64,000 nucleotides of DNA, from NCBI GenBank assembly GCA_025917655.1, contig CP084613.1:1116001-1180000 (forward strand), read 5' to 3'. A program made the translations under genes and the position numbers. This document shows, one piece after another, positions 41,968-52,733 of the stretch. Each line of letters begins with the position of its first letter. Position 1 is the first letter of the stretch. The DNA is from Chlorella sorokiniana. Its lineage: Eukaryota > Chlorophyta > Trebouxiophyceae > Chlorellales > Chlorellaceae. Below the pieces are notes generated by a model. That model had not been told where the DNA came from. It searched no databases and worked only from the letters and a program-made list of their open reading frames with translations.

Positions 41968-42840
41968 AGCCCCCGCCTGGCTGTGTGGGCATGTTGCTGC
42001 CAGGCCGCGGGCGACTTTGTCGCAGCAGCCTTCCGCTGGTCGCTGCAGCACATCGCTTTGTTGCGCTGAGGGCTGTGCACGGCCGCTACACCTGCAGGAG
42101 GGGCTGTCCACTCTGGCTGTTTGTCAAGCTCTGGCAGCCAGCTGGATGCGACGTCCCTTGTGGGGAGGAACACCTTTTCGGTGTGCCTACTGCTGCGTGA
42201 AGCTCGCGCAGCAGCCGTCCTCCCCCATAGCCCCCTTTTCGTACAAGGCAGAGCGCTCAGGAGGCATCCCTAGTAGAGGGCACCTGGACTGCTGCATGCC
42301 TGGGCACCACCAGAGGCCAACCACACACAATCTCTGGCCTATCCATCTCGTCTCTTCGCCTGTCCGTACCATCCAGTTGCATTGCATCACATCCTTTACT
42401 TAACATATCGCACAGATAGCTGGTTGGCTCCCCTTGCTCCCCCGCTTCGCACACCTCTCTGACCGACGCGCTTTCTCGACCCTTGCTGTTTGCACCGTAG
42501 TAGGGCTAGGAGGCAACCGTTTTGCCGGGCGCTTGCGCCTGGCGCACTTAGGGGATCCTGCTGGGCCGATTGCGACCAGCGTACGTTCTGTCGATCGCTT
42601 CTGTTTGTTCAAGTTTGACAGCAGGTCAAGGTTGTCCTGCACAGAGTAGTAGTAGGCAACCAGTAGCATACAGCCTTCATAAGCATCAGCCCGCCTTTCT
42701 TCGCGTTTTCCCATCCTTCTCCAACCCGCCCCTGTGTTCTGTTTGACCACGCTAGCCATCCACCAAGCATCCGTGCCTCCTGGCACCCCTCCAGCGCAGT
42801 TGTTTGCGTTGCCAGCCCATTGGTTCGGCTCTTGCATCGT

Positions 42841-42845
42841 TGTAA
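42841..42845 (+). terminator. Polyadenylation signal TGTAA for the RRM gene
   Basis: TGTAA 874 bp past the stop; the only plus-strand TGTAA seen in this gap. Confidence 0.4.
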
Positions 42846-43162
42846 CATGTACTCATGCTGATACAGCCCTTCAGCACTCCATGGCAAAAACCAGGGCAGG
42901 AGAGCACGATCTACAACGGCCCTAACACAATGGGTTGGTCGAACTTTTGCAGCGTGCAGCTTGGCTGCCACTGGCTGGCGGGAATCGCTTGTGCAGGGCA
43001 GCGGCCGGACCATTGCTGTCGCACCTGTCGTTCATCACTTGTTCTCGGAAGTTGAGCGTGCAGCGTGAACAGCAGGCTGCATCGAATGCTGCAGGCTCCT
43101 GGCCGGAGCGTCGCAGCGACATGCCCTCCGAGCTCACCAGCGGGTGGATGCTCTTGATGCGA

Positions 43163-43167
43163 TTACA
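43163..43167 (-). terminator. Polyadenylation signal TGTAA for the DODA-like gene
   Basis: ttaca on the plus strand, about 50 bp beyond the stop at 43215. Confidence 0.6.
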
Positions 43168-43214
43168 GTGAGGCCATTCGCTGTGCAGTGCGCTGCAAAC
43201 CGTTCCCGCCAGGC

Positions 43215-44771
43215 TCAGTCATACTGCACGGAGGAGCACTTCACGCCCATGGCCAGGTCGTCAAACACGAGGCGGGCGGGGGCGCCCCCGCTCGCGCCAA
43301 GCACCACGTGCAGCGGCAGCAGGTGCTCCTCCCGTGGGTGGGCGTAGGCGCCTTCGGGGGGCGGCCCGCCAAGCTGCCAGCATCTCCGCGCGCTGCTCTG
43401 CAGGCGGCAGGAGCGGTGCGAGCGGCTGGCCAACTCGACATCAGCCTGTGGTCGAGCACGTAATCCGCAGGTAGCAGGCAGATGAGGGGCGGCCTTGGGC
43501 CCCCACGCCGCTCACCATAGCTGAGTGAGGGGCTGGTGCACACGTGCTGCAGCCACCGGTCGAAGCTGCTGCTGCGCTGCAGCGCGCTGCTGTCACCGCC
43601 CATGGCGGCAAACAGGGCGGGCAGGTTGTGGAAGGAGGAGCCGGAGCCGATGATGGCCACGCCCTCGTCCCGCAGCGGCGACAGCGCCTCCCAAGCCGGA
43701 TGTGCTCCTGCGGCGCAGCGCCGCACGCTGTGGCAGAAGGCAGCGGCGCCAGCCAGCCCCCTCCCTGTTGGGTTCCACACCAGGCCGACATGCAGCTCCC
43801 GCCTGCCCCTGCACTGCGCTGTCGCGGGCTGCTCCTGGTCTCACCTGCGGGTCCAGGGAGGCCAGCAGGCTGAGCTGCACCACGGGGATGGAAGCCTCCG
43901 GGAACATGAGCATCAGGGGGATGAACACGCCATGGTCCCACCCCCCGCCGCGCGTCCTTGCCGCACGGCATGCCCGCCTTCTGCGGCAGGGCAGCAGGCA
44001 CGCGCGTGAGGGGAAGGCAGTGCAGGTGGGGATGCGAGGGAGGACAGCAACCTGTCGCCAACAATGGTGGTCCCTGTCCACAGCCCCGTGCCAGGCCGCA
44101 CCTGCAGCAACTCGCACACTCTGTCTGCAAGCTGGGGGCTGCCGGGGCTCTGTAGGTCAGCTCGTATGACTCCGGAGGGAAGCCGTTGTAGTCGTATATC
44201 AGGTCGGGGCTGGGGGCGGACGTCACTGTCGGCTGCGATGCCTCCCAGTGACTGCGAGCAGTGAGCGTCCATGTGAATCCCAGTTTGTGCTAACGAGTTC
44301 GAGGCAGGGTAGGTCATCGAGCAGGTTGTTTTCAGCTGCTCATAAGGCAGCCAACATCTGCGATGCAGGCGGCAATGCCGCACCCGCTGACAACAAGCAA
44401 TGCCTTGGGCACGGCCGGCAGGGTGGCTGCGTATGACTTCAGGAAGGCGGTCAGCTTGGCATGCCCAGGACCTCCAATGACGGGGAAGGGCCCCCTGCAG
44501 ACTCGAGACATTGATGCAGCGGTGCTGAGGAGTGGTTGGTAACCCTGGGCGGCGGCAGGCAGCGGTACAACAGAACCGAAAGCTTGTGCTATCGATTGGA
44601 TGGCGTGGCACGTTGTCTGGTTCAACCACTCTTTCTCTACTGCCGAAAGAGCACGCAGGTTCCTTGGGGTCCGGCTTTGCTTGGCAGGCGTGCAGTCGGC
44701 AACCAGCAGCAGAGCATCGCACCTCCATGCGTAATGTATACTGCAGGGGCGCGAAGCACGCTAGACGACAT
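43215..44771 (-). CDS. LigB-type extradiol dioxygenase (4,5-DOPA dioxygenase-like)
   Basis: Non-haem Fe(II) ring-opening dioxygenase of the LigB/YgiD/DODA family. In betalain plants DODA cleaves L-DOPA; the algal substrate is unknown. Start MSSSVLRAPAVYITHGG (ATG 44771) carries the first metal-site His and joins GGPFPVIGGPGHAKL and PAVPKALLVVS. Then come SHWEAS (second His), IYDYNGFPPESYELTYRAPG, SPQLADRVCELLQ, WDHGVFIPLMLMFPEASIPV (third His), VQLSLLASLDPQ, GVAIIGSGSSFHNLPALFAA, FDRWLQHVCTSPSLSYG and the family-ending AHPREEHLLPLHVVLGA. Two one-base offsets, at 43690-43692 (C run) and 43356-43361 (G run), break otherwise continuous homology. The length, about 270 residues, suits the family. 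Confidence 0.82.
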
Positions 44772-45203
44772 GCCGTTCGCTCGCTTCTTGCTGGAGTGCA
44801 AATGTGGAACAGCGGGCAGTAGGGTGTAGAGGGCTAAAACAGCGCAGGAAGAGAGACAACAGTAACGAATGAAGGGTTCCAGCATAACGGGACTAAAATA
44901 GACGACATCAATAGCATCATTTCCTCTGCGGCTCACCAAATGCAATGGCAGTCACCTCACCACCGATTGCAGTGCCCAATGCAGTTATGTTCACATTTAT
45001 TGCAAGTTTTCAAAGCGTATTTTGATTAGATTCGTGCAATCAGGCAGCATGCGTTGTGCAGGAGGCCACACGACGTGTTGGTTAGACACCAGGTCTGCAA
45101 GCGGCAGGGCAGCAACATGAGAACACCAGTCGTCAGTCAACCTTCCATGAGGGCAAATTTGCACCATCTCAAGAAGGGGGTGGTGTTGGGGGACCTGGCA
45201 TGC
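44772..45203. other. Intergenic: DODA-like promoter and PAM 3' UTR
   Basis: 432 bp between minus-strand genes, with an AT-richer patch near 44880-45040. No gene seen. Confidence 0.45.
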
Positions 45204-48200
45204 TCACACGCCATGCTGATGGCTGGGTACATTGTAGCCGGCACCTCCGTGCTGGCGCCATTGCTGCAGGCGGTTCCACGACACGAGCGCCACGCTGAGG
45301 AACACAAGGCCCAGCAGCCCCGGTTGAGCCCCTGCGCGGGGCAGCCAGCCAGCAGGCATGTTTGGCAGGGCCGCACACCCCGACAGACCACGTCGGCCCT
45401 GCAGCGCAAGGCTGCTGTTGTCCCCCAGGACAGACGGCTGGCAGCCCTCACATGAGCCAAACATGGCCGGCTGCCGGTGAGTGGGGTGCCACGCCTGCTG
45501 TGCGTTGTCCTCCTCCTCATCGTTTGCCATGAGTCCAGCTTCGCCGTCTCCTTCAGCAAGCTCTGCAGCACGATCCTCCGCGGCCTCGACAGCAAGCTTG
45601 GCTGCACGCTCTTCCTTGTCTTGCTGCTCATGACGAAGCTCCTCTTCATGCTTGCGCTCCAAGCTTTCCCACTCCTCGTCGGAATCAGCACTGCTGTCTT
45701 GGGGTGGCTTGGGTGTGCTGGCACCTGACGGCTGTGGCTGCTGTTTCGGAAGTGAGACCGGTGGTGGTGGTGCACTTGGCTTGGCAGCTGGTGCCTTCTT
45801 GGGCGCTGGCTGCGTTTTGTTGTTGATCGACGGTTGCTTGCCGCCCTCAGAGGCTGCTGTTGCTGTGGCGTTTGACTTGGTCCCCGCAGCAGCCTTGCCC
45901 TGCTTTGCTCCGGCTGGTTGGTTGCTGCCTGCTGCAACAACTGCCTTGCCGGCATCTTGTCCTGCAGTGATACCATCTGCTGCGCTTTGCCGAGCCTTGT
46001 CAGCCCCATCATCCAACGTGGCATCGATGGGGGCCACCATCGTGTGGCCGACACGTGCCTCGTGCACCTCGCCGTCATCCGCAGGGTCAGCCTCAGGCAC
46101 CGACTGCTTCGCCTGCTGCTTGCCTTCCTTCGCGCCCTTCCCTCCATGCTTGCTGCTGGCTGCACCGCCGCCTGCAGCACCATCCACGGGCTTCAGCATG
46201 ACGTGGCCAATGTGTGATGCCTCCACGCCGGCCGGCTTCTCCAAAGCTTGATCTACTGCTTTGCCTGCAATGCTTCTGCCGTTTCCCTCCACATTGCCCT
46301 CAAGCTCTGCATCTGCATCCGGCAAGGCCAATCGGCGTAGAGCTCTCGCGATTCTTCAGCCATGCAAAGCATGGCCAGCACCACAGGCTGGGGCAGCTGA
46401 AAGCTGGAGCAGTGTGCCACCACTCAAGGGCCACCCCACCTGCTGGCACCAGCACAAACTTGTGCAGGTTGTTGCCGCCGCTTTCCTTGGTCTCAGAGAT
46501 GACAAAGGACAGCAGCCGCTCGCCTGCAGCAGCAGCAATCATGCCGCAGGATCGCAGCACAGGGCAGACAATTACTAGCGAACAAGAGAGCCAGAGCAAG
46601 GGCCAGCACAGCAAGGGCAGAGTTGACGTGCAGGACATGGCACGGTCAACAGGACATGGCAGGACATGGCACGGCGCGGCGTAGGCAAGCATGGCGAAGA
46701 GGGGCAGCGGCCGCACCGGCGCCCGTCAGCTCCAGCGGCGCAGGTGCCAGGGCAAGGTCATGAGGCACCTCCACCCCCGGCACCTCCCAGTGCCTGTAAC
46801 GAGGGGAAGGGGCGGGGGTGGAGGAGAGCAGGGTGGGATACGCAGCACGTCGCTGCAGCTGGCTGCCTGGCCACCCGGCTTCTGCGGCCTTGCATCGCAG
46901 AGGCACGCTGCCCATGCTGCGCCTCACCCATCGAGCTCGCCGGGCTCTGAGCTGAGGGCCACGAGGAAGGTTTTGGGTTGGGGGCGTTCCACTCCCAGCC
47001 CAGCGCCAGCACCGAGCCGTAAGGCCCAAGCGCCAGCGCGTAGGGCAGGCCGTACCCCTCCTGCTGCAGCTTCCAAGAACCTGCACCGGGGCACCACCGA
47101 CAGGAGCCGGCAGCTGGGCGGGCAACTCAACAGCAGGGCAGTGCGGGTTAGCAGCGGCCGCTGACCCCATTCACCAAGCAGCGGCCTGGCTGGGCGCGTG
47201 CAGGCAGGCTGCAGAGGCGGCCCTCCTCTCACCCAGGTGCCGCCCCTGGCCCATCTGGAACGCATGCACAGCGCCGCCCTCCCGGTCGGCCACCAGCAGC
47301 TGGCGCCGGCACTCGTGCAGCACCAGCGAGTGGGGCACAGACATGGCGCCCAGGCTGGCAGGCAGCACGTAGTCGCGCAGCCAGGCGCCGTCCGGGCCGA
47401 ACTCCGCCACGCGGCTGTTGCAGTACCCGTCTGCAGGGAGGGGAGCGCAAACGCGGGGCAACAATGGCGGGGCGGAGGCGGCAACAGTGCGCAGCAGGGC
47501 ACACAGCGCTTCATGTCGGCCCGGCCTGGGAAGCTGTGCAGACGCCGCCGCTCAGAGCGCGGCCCCGACCGCACCTGACACAAAGATATTGCCGCTGCGT
47601 GCCACTGCCACCTGCGTGGGCTTGCAGAAGTGGTGGGGCCCATCCCCGGCCTGCCCACGTGTGCCCAGCGCCATCAGCTGCTTGCCGGCCGGGCTGAACT
47701 TGAACGCCTGGTGCAGCGACACATCTGCAGGGGGCATGCGTGGGGAGGGTCAGACAGTCATGGAGTGAGTTGGCCCCTGCGCAGCGTGTGACCGCCGGGG
47801 CATCCACCCCAAGTGCTGCAGCGAGGCTGCTGTCAAGGCAAAAGACGAGGGAAAAACTGTCTAGAAAACAGTCATCAGGTGTTGACGATACAACGGTGCC
47901 AGGTTGCGGGCAGGCATGAGGAGGAGGGGCAGGGGTCAGGGTGCCCACCCGTCAGCCACACGTTGCCTTCCCAGTCCAGCGTGAGCATGTGGGGCAGCAC
48001 AAACTGGGAGGCGCCCCAGGCACGCAGCACGCGCCCCGTGTCCTGATCTAGCTGCAGGGGTGTAGGGAGGTGCAGGGCGGCAAGTTGGAACACGGCCGCA
48101 GCACCAAGCGCGTCTCAGCCAGCCAACAGGGCTGGGGAGGGGAAAGGACACGCTGCAGCCGCTTCACGCCGGCCGCGAGGCAGCGGCGGCGTGCCTGCGC

Positions 48201-50608
48201 CACTGTCGGGCCTGCCAGCACAGCGTCCGCCTCATCCGCGCTGCTGGCGTTGCCGACGGCACCCGTGGCCTGCCAGGCTTGGTTCCCACGGTGGAAAATC
48301 CACACCGTGCCGTTGCCAGCCGAGGCCACCCCAGGCACTTGGCCCACAGGGAACGGCGGGCCCGGCGTGCCGCCCTCCCCACCACGTTTGCTGTCGGCTG
48401 GTGGGGGCGGCTTGATGGCTGCTGGCGGCTGCCAGACCTTGGCCTCGCGCACCAGCCGACCGTCTGCGGGCAGGCCGCCAGCGCCGCCAAGCTGCAGAGG
48501 CAACAGCACACGCACAGTGCTCGGCAGGCTGGGCCTGTGCTGCTTGTTTGGCGCCCTCTTTACAGCATGCAGGCAAAGGCGGTGCAGATCGTGGGAGACA
48601 GCAAACACCCCACGGGGGCCCTCACCTCCAGCCACGGCCGCCCGTCGAGGCACCACATGAAGGTGGGCAGCTGGCTGTACACCATGAGGTACTCGTTGCA
48701 CATCTCGTCGGCGTGGGTGTGCCCCGCGCGCACAGGGTGCACCTGCGGGGCTTCCAGGCGCAGAGGCGTCAGCGAGGTCACAGCACAGCCATGCTTGGGC
48801 GGGGCAGGCACCGGCGGGAGGTCCCTCCCACCCACCATGCTGGAGCTGTTGAAGCGGCACGCCATGCCCATGCTGTCGCCTGGCAGGAACGTGAACTCGC
48901 CCTCAATGGGGTAGAAGCCCTGCAGGGGCGCACGGCAGGCCCAGCAGCACGTGGGTGCGCGGCCGCTGTGCCCGCTGGTGGCCACGCAGGTGCAGAGCGT
49001 GTGCGGCGACGCGCCTGCGGTTTCTGCGGGTCCAGGCTGATCACGCGGCGGAGCTCGCCGCTGTCGGGCAGCCCGCGGTCCAGGTACACCTCCCTGCGCG
49101 AGGTGGCCAGGCCAGCGTGCTCAGCGCAGGCCACACACGCCCCCAGCAGTCCCTCACCACAACAGATCTCTGCGCACCCCTCGCTGCGGCTTCAGGCTGA
49201 GCAGCTGGCCAGCGAGAGCTGCTCACCCGCCGCTCTCCCGGCCCATCCTCGGTGCCCACCTGCCCAGGGCATGCGTGTGCACGCGCGACGCGGCCGTGCA
49301 GCGGCTCCCACCCAGCGTAGCAGCACGCGTTCTCAACGAGATAATCGGAGCGGCGCGGCGGGATGGAGAAGGCGGCGGCAAAGGCCACCATGCCCGCCGA
49401 ATTGGGCACGTGCGCGGGGCTCAGGGTCAGGGTCAGGCCGGAGGTATCGTTGGAGGGGCGGCCATCCAGGTAATGAATCTGTGGATAAGGTGGTGGGTGG
49501 GCGGTAGGCGCGCTTGGGGGGGGGGAAGCGCCTTGGGGGCAACAGCATGCCCATGATGTTGTAGTGCTAGCGCTCCGCCGAAGAGACCGGCCTCCAGAGT
49601 GTCGGCAGTAGCTGAGGGTCGGTCAATCTCCCACCGCAGCATGTCCCGCCCGCCGCCCCCCAACACACACACAAAACTCACAAGCTGCCCACCCCAAGTC
49701 TTGCCTGCAGCACTACTGTCCGAATGGAGGTGCCGGGCCCCACGCTGAACGCGACATCCTCAGGCAGATGCATCGCCGGCGCATTTTGCCCCAGCCGTAC
49801 AACACGTTCTCGGTGCCGGTGCTGGCACAGGCGCTGCGCATGCGGCAATCCCACACCTCTGCTGTCTCAGCTGGATCCCTGCAGCCTGGGAGGAGGAGGG
49901 CAAGGCCAGCGCTGGAGCGGAAAGTTGGAGTGACAGTAGAGTGTTCAGGCGCTACGACCCTGAGTGACCGACGCAAGCATATGAGGCGGCCTTCATGAAG
50001 CACCGCCCTGGAGGCGCAAGGCGGCGGTGGGATGCGCGCAGGTAGGCAAGCGCTTACCGAACAGCAGCATGTGGTGCACCACCCGCTGGTCCGAGTTGGA
50101 GGCAATGCCTACCAGCTTCAGCGGGCGCTCCGGCAGCGGCACAGAGGTGCACAGGTATGCGTCCTTCTCGCTGGTGGGATACTCAGGGAGGACGACGGGC
50201 AGATGGAAGGCGCCATCAGTGCCCGCCTCGCCGCCCGCTTTGCCGCTCGCTTCTAAGCTCTGCTCTGCTTCTGCTGCTGACTCAGGCCCTTCCCTGCCTG
50301 TTGCCGCTGTTGCAGGGCCAGACTCAGTACCCGCCCCTGTCTGCAGGCAAAGAACGGCGGGGTCGGCAGCCTGGACGGGCGAGCGGCAGGAAGGCAGAGC
50401 TGCTTGGGACAGCCATCCCTTGGCAGAGTCATACGCCCTTCCAGGCCGCAGAAGAGCACTTCAGGACACGATAGGCACCGCCAACCGGTCCCCAGCTCCG
50501 CCTGTGAGGATTTTGTTTCACCTTTCGATCGCCGGCACTCTCGACGGGACATCCCACAGCTGCTAGCAGCAATGCAACAATGAGCCATGAGTATGGCAGT
50601 GAGCGCAT
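45204..50608 (-). CDS. PAM: Peptidyl-glycine alpha-amidating monooxygenase (PHM + PAL, membrane-anchored)
   Basis: Bifunctional enzyme of the secretory pathway that turns C-terminal glycine-extended peptides into amides. Signal peptide MRSLPYSWLIVALLLAAVGC (ATG 50608). PHM: KDAYLCTSVPLPERPLKLVG, VVHHMLLFGC (CuH His pair), LYGWGKNAPAMHLPEDVAFS, TVVLQIHYLD (third His), RVHTHALG (CuM His pair), HTHADEMCNEYLMVYSQLPT (CuM Met). PAL: LPHMLTLDWEGNVWLTD, VSLHQAFKFSPAGKQL, HHFCKPTQVAV, VSDGYCNSRVAEFGPDGAWL, VPHSLVL, LLVADREGGAVHAFQMG, VEVPHDLALAP; all three zinc His are kept. A long acidic/Ala-Pro linker with EEWESLERKHEEELRHEQQD-like coil leads to one membrane helix (LLGLVFLSVALVSW) and a short cytosolic tail ending PSHQHGV. 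A one-base offset lies just before the CuM H-x-H (49276-49300). About 14 exons. Confidence 0.88.
46632..46674. repeat. aggacatggca short repeat in a PAM intron
   Basis: Three copies of aggacatggc(a) at 46632, 46651 and 46661 with cacgg spacers. Confidence 0.7.
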
Positions 50609-50627
50609 GGTTCTGTAGTCCCTCGTT

Positions 50628-50632
50628 TACAC
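50628..50632 (-). terminator. Unassigned TGTAA on the minus strand
   Basis: ttaca on the plus strand, just upstream of the PAM start. It cannot serve PAM; it would fit a minus-strand transcript ending here. Confidence 0.35.
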
Positions 50633-51397
50633 GCCAACAAATGCAACGTGCGCAACCGGTCCCATTGCCTGAGACACGCCCGCCCACTTCGCTGATCAAC
50701 ACCATTCGATGCTCCTTGCAGGCTTGGACCCCCGTTTCAGCCATCGAGACGAAAAGAAAGCGAGCCTAGTCAGCAGTTCCAGGCCTGGGGTTCGCCCCGC
50801 CTTGCTGCTCGGTTCTTCTTTCCTTACCGCGTTCCACGAGGTTCGCCTCGCTAGCGTACTGACACCACAACAAGACATACATCCCCCTTCATGCTTACGA
50901 TGGGCAGGGCTGGACACGCTGCAGCCCACGCAGCCCAACCGGGAGGTGGCCTCACGCTCACATGGGCACTGCAGCAGCTCAACAGGCTCGGCGATGACCT
51001 GCCGGGAGCCCGGCGGCCCGACGCGGTGGACTTGTTGCCCGCCTGTCCCTGCACGCAGTCGGTTGGGAGCGGCTCTACCCGCTCAAGCGAGGGCCTCGCG
51101 TGCGTGGTGAGCTTGGCCTGCGACCCGCGTCCTGGTGCCGTGCACTTGCTGCCAGGAGCAGCTCAGCCCCTCCGCGACTGCCCTTGCGGCCCTGCCCTGC
51201 ATTTTAAACCTAGGCCGTCCCGCGGTGGGCTCGGTCGAGACAGAATGACAGCGCCTCCTGTCGCGCGACCGCCAGCTGCACGCGCGGGCCGCAAAGCTGC
51301 TCGACTCTTTCACCTCACCTTGCTCTGCACACATAGCAAAATAATGCCGTCGCCGGTGCGCTTTTTGCTTTTGCTGCCATTGCAGACCCCCAGCAGC

Positions 51398-51697
51398 TCA
51401 GACGCGCGCATCCACCCTGACACCGACAGCGCTGGCCAGCTGCAGCAGCAGCAGTCTCGCCCTCGCTCGGCAAGCCAGCACCTCAGCGTGCACTGGGCTG
51501 AGGCGCTTGAGCAGCACAGCCAACTCGCCCACGCGCCACACCACGGCCAGTTTGCGCCTGACAAGCCGTGCCTCAAGCATCAGCAGAGCAGCTTCCCCTT
51601 TCTGGAGGAGGCTGCACAGCTGGACGGCTTGCTGCGGCGGCCCAAAGCGCTTGTGCTTGCACAGCTCAACATTGACTGCAACAGCAGCGGACATGTT
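51398..51697 (-). CDS. Possible exon of an unrecognised minus-strand gene
   Basis: After an acceptor-like gttgcag at about 51677, a minus-strand frame reads NVELCKHKRFGPPQQAVQLC, then SLLQKGEAALLMLEARLVRR, KLAVVWRVGELAVLLKRLSP and RARLLLLQLASAVG, a helix-forming, Leu-rich stretch with coding-like codon use. Start, end and other exons are unknown. The plus strand is open over the same bases with a less protein-like composition. It could be chance. Confidence 0.25.
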   Translation of the reverse strand, partial: NMSAAVAVNVELCKHKRFGPPQQAVQLCSLLQKGEAALLMLEARLVRRKLAVVWRVGELAVLLKRLSPVHAEVLACRARARLLLLQLASAVGVRVDARV

Positions 51698-52538
51698 GTC
51701 AAGAAGCGCGGCCGCTTGGCAGCTTTTGGGCAGTAGTTGCGCAGCGTGCGTTGTCCCAGGTGCCCTGGCGCAGGGCGGAGGCACCTGCGGCCTGAGCATC
51801 ACTTCGTGCACGGGCTACAGCAGTAAAGCAGTTTTCACGCAGACAGCCTGGCTTGAATCTGCAATACCAGCCCTGCAGCACGCAAGCTCGCGATCTATGG
51901 TGGAGGAACAGCCCCTGTGCAGCTCTTTGTCCAACTCGCTGCTGGGCTGCCCGGGCCTGTCAGTGGCAAAGCGATCGCGCCTTTGTCGCCAAACCTAAGA
52001 TGCGCAGTCTGGGCCAGCTATAGATTCCCCTTGTTCACAACCCACCATCCCCTTTTCTCTCCGCATTGCCACGCCCATAATCCTTCCCTGCCCTCTCCAG
52101 CGCTGCCCTCTGGAGCTGCGTGGAGACTTCTTTCCATCACTGCCTCTGTTCGCCACCCTCCTCGTTCCCTTCCTCCTGCCCCTCTTTTCGCCCCTTGTGT
52201 GCTCCGCCTGTGGGCCCTGCTCAGAGCGCAGCACCTGACGTTTCAGCTGCAACAGCTGGCCTCGGATCTCACTGCCAGCCCTGCTGCTGGCCACACCCCT
52301 TTTTTGAGAACACCGACCATCTGACGGACAGTGACGCCCTGTGTTGGCTTGCTTAGTTATGACTTTGCGCGACTTTTCCTCCCTGCTTGGCTTGTCTTGC
52401 TTTCGTCTGCAGTCATGCCCACATGCTCTTGACACAGGGTTCCCCGGCCTCCCTCTTCTTGCATCACCCATCAATCGCTTCGCTTCCCGTCCCCCGTTCT
52501 TCTTTTTGTTGTGGCCGTTTTACGCAGGTCACGTGCTG

Positions 52539-52543
52539 TTACA
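52539..52543 (-). terminator. Polyadenylation signal TGTAA for the LON-domain gene
   Basis: ttaca on the plus strand, about 190 bp beyond the stop at 52734. Confidence 0.5.
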
Positions 52544-52733
52544 CAAGCACACAACAAACAACAGACTGCCAACTTGGTCAGGCTGGGAATGGGACAGCAC
52601 AGGGGTCAAACACCCGGCAGGTCTTCACGGCGTGACACAGCAGCTGCTGTTCACCGCTCTTGCAAGCCGCGCTTTAAGCTGGCCTTTGCTTGCAGCTCCA
52701 GCATGTATGGCCGCAGGGCGGAAAGGATGAAAT

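Larger units (their letters stand above)
41968..43214. other. Convergent 3' region, RRM gene / DODA-like gene
   Basis: 1,247 bp with no supported gene. It fits a long RRM-gene 3' UTR up to the TGTAA at 42841 and a short DODA 3' UTR from the other side. Confidence 0.5.
50609..52733. other. Poorly resolved interval between PAM and the LON-domain gene
   Basis: 2.1 kb holding the PAM promoter at its left end and the LON-gene 3' UTR at its right. 52030-52500 is strongly pyrimidine-rich on the plus strand. Open frames exist on both strands around 50900-51810 but none matches a family I know. An unassigned minus-strand TGTAA at 50628 hints at a gene transcribed leftward here. Confidence 0.5.

Noticed and set aside
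51995-52474. Arg/Gly-rich minus-strand open frame
   Set aside because: It arises from the pyrimidine-rich plus strand; no family resemblance and no splice or codon support.
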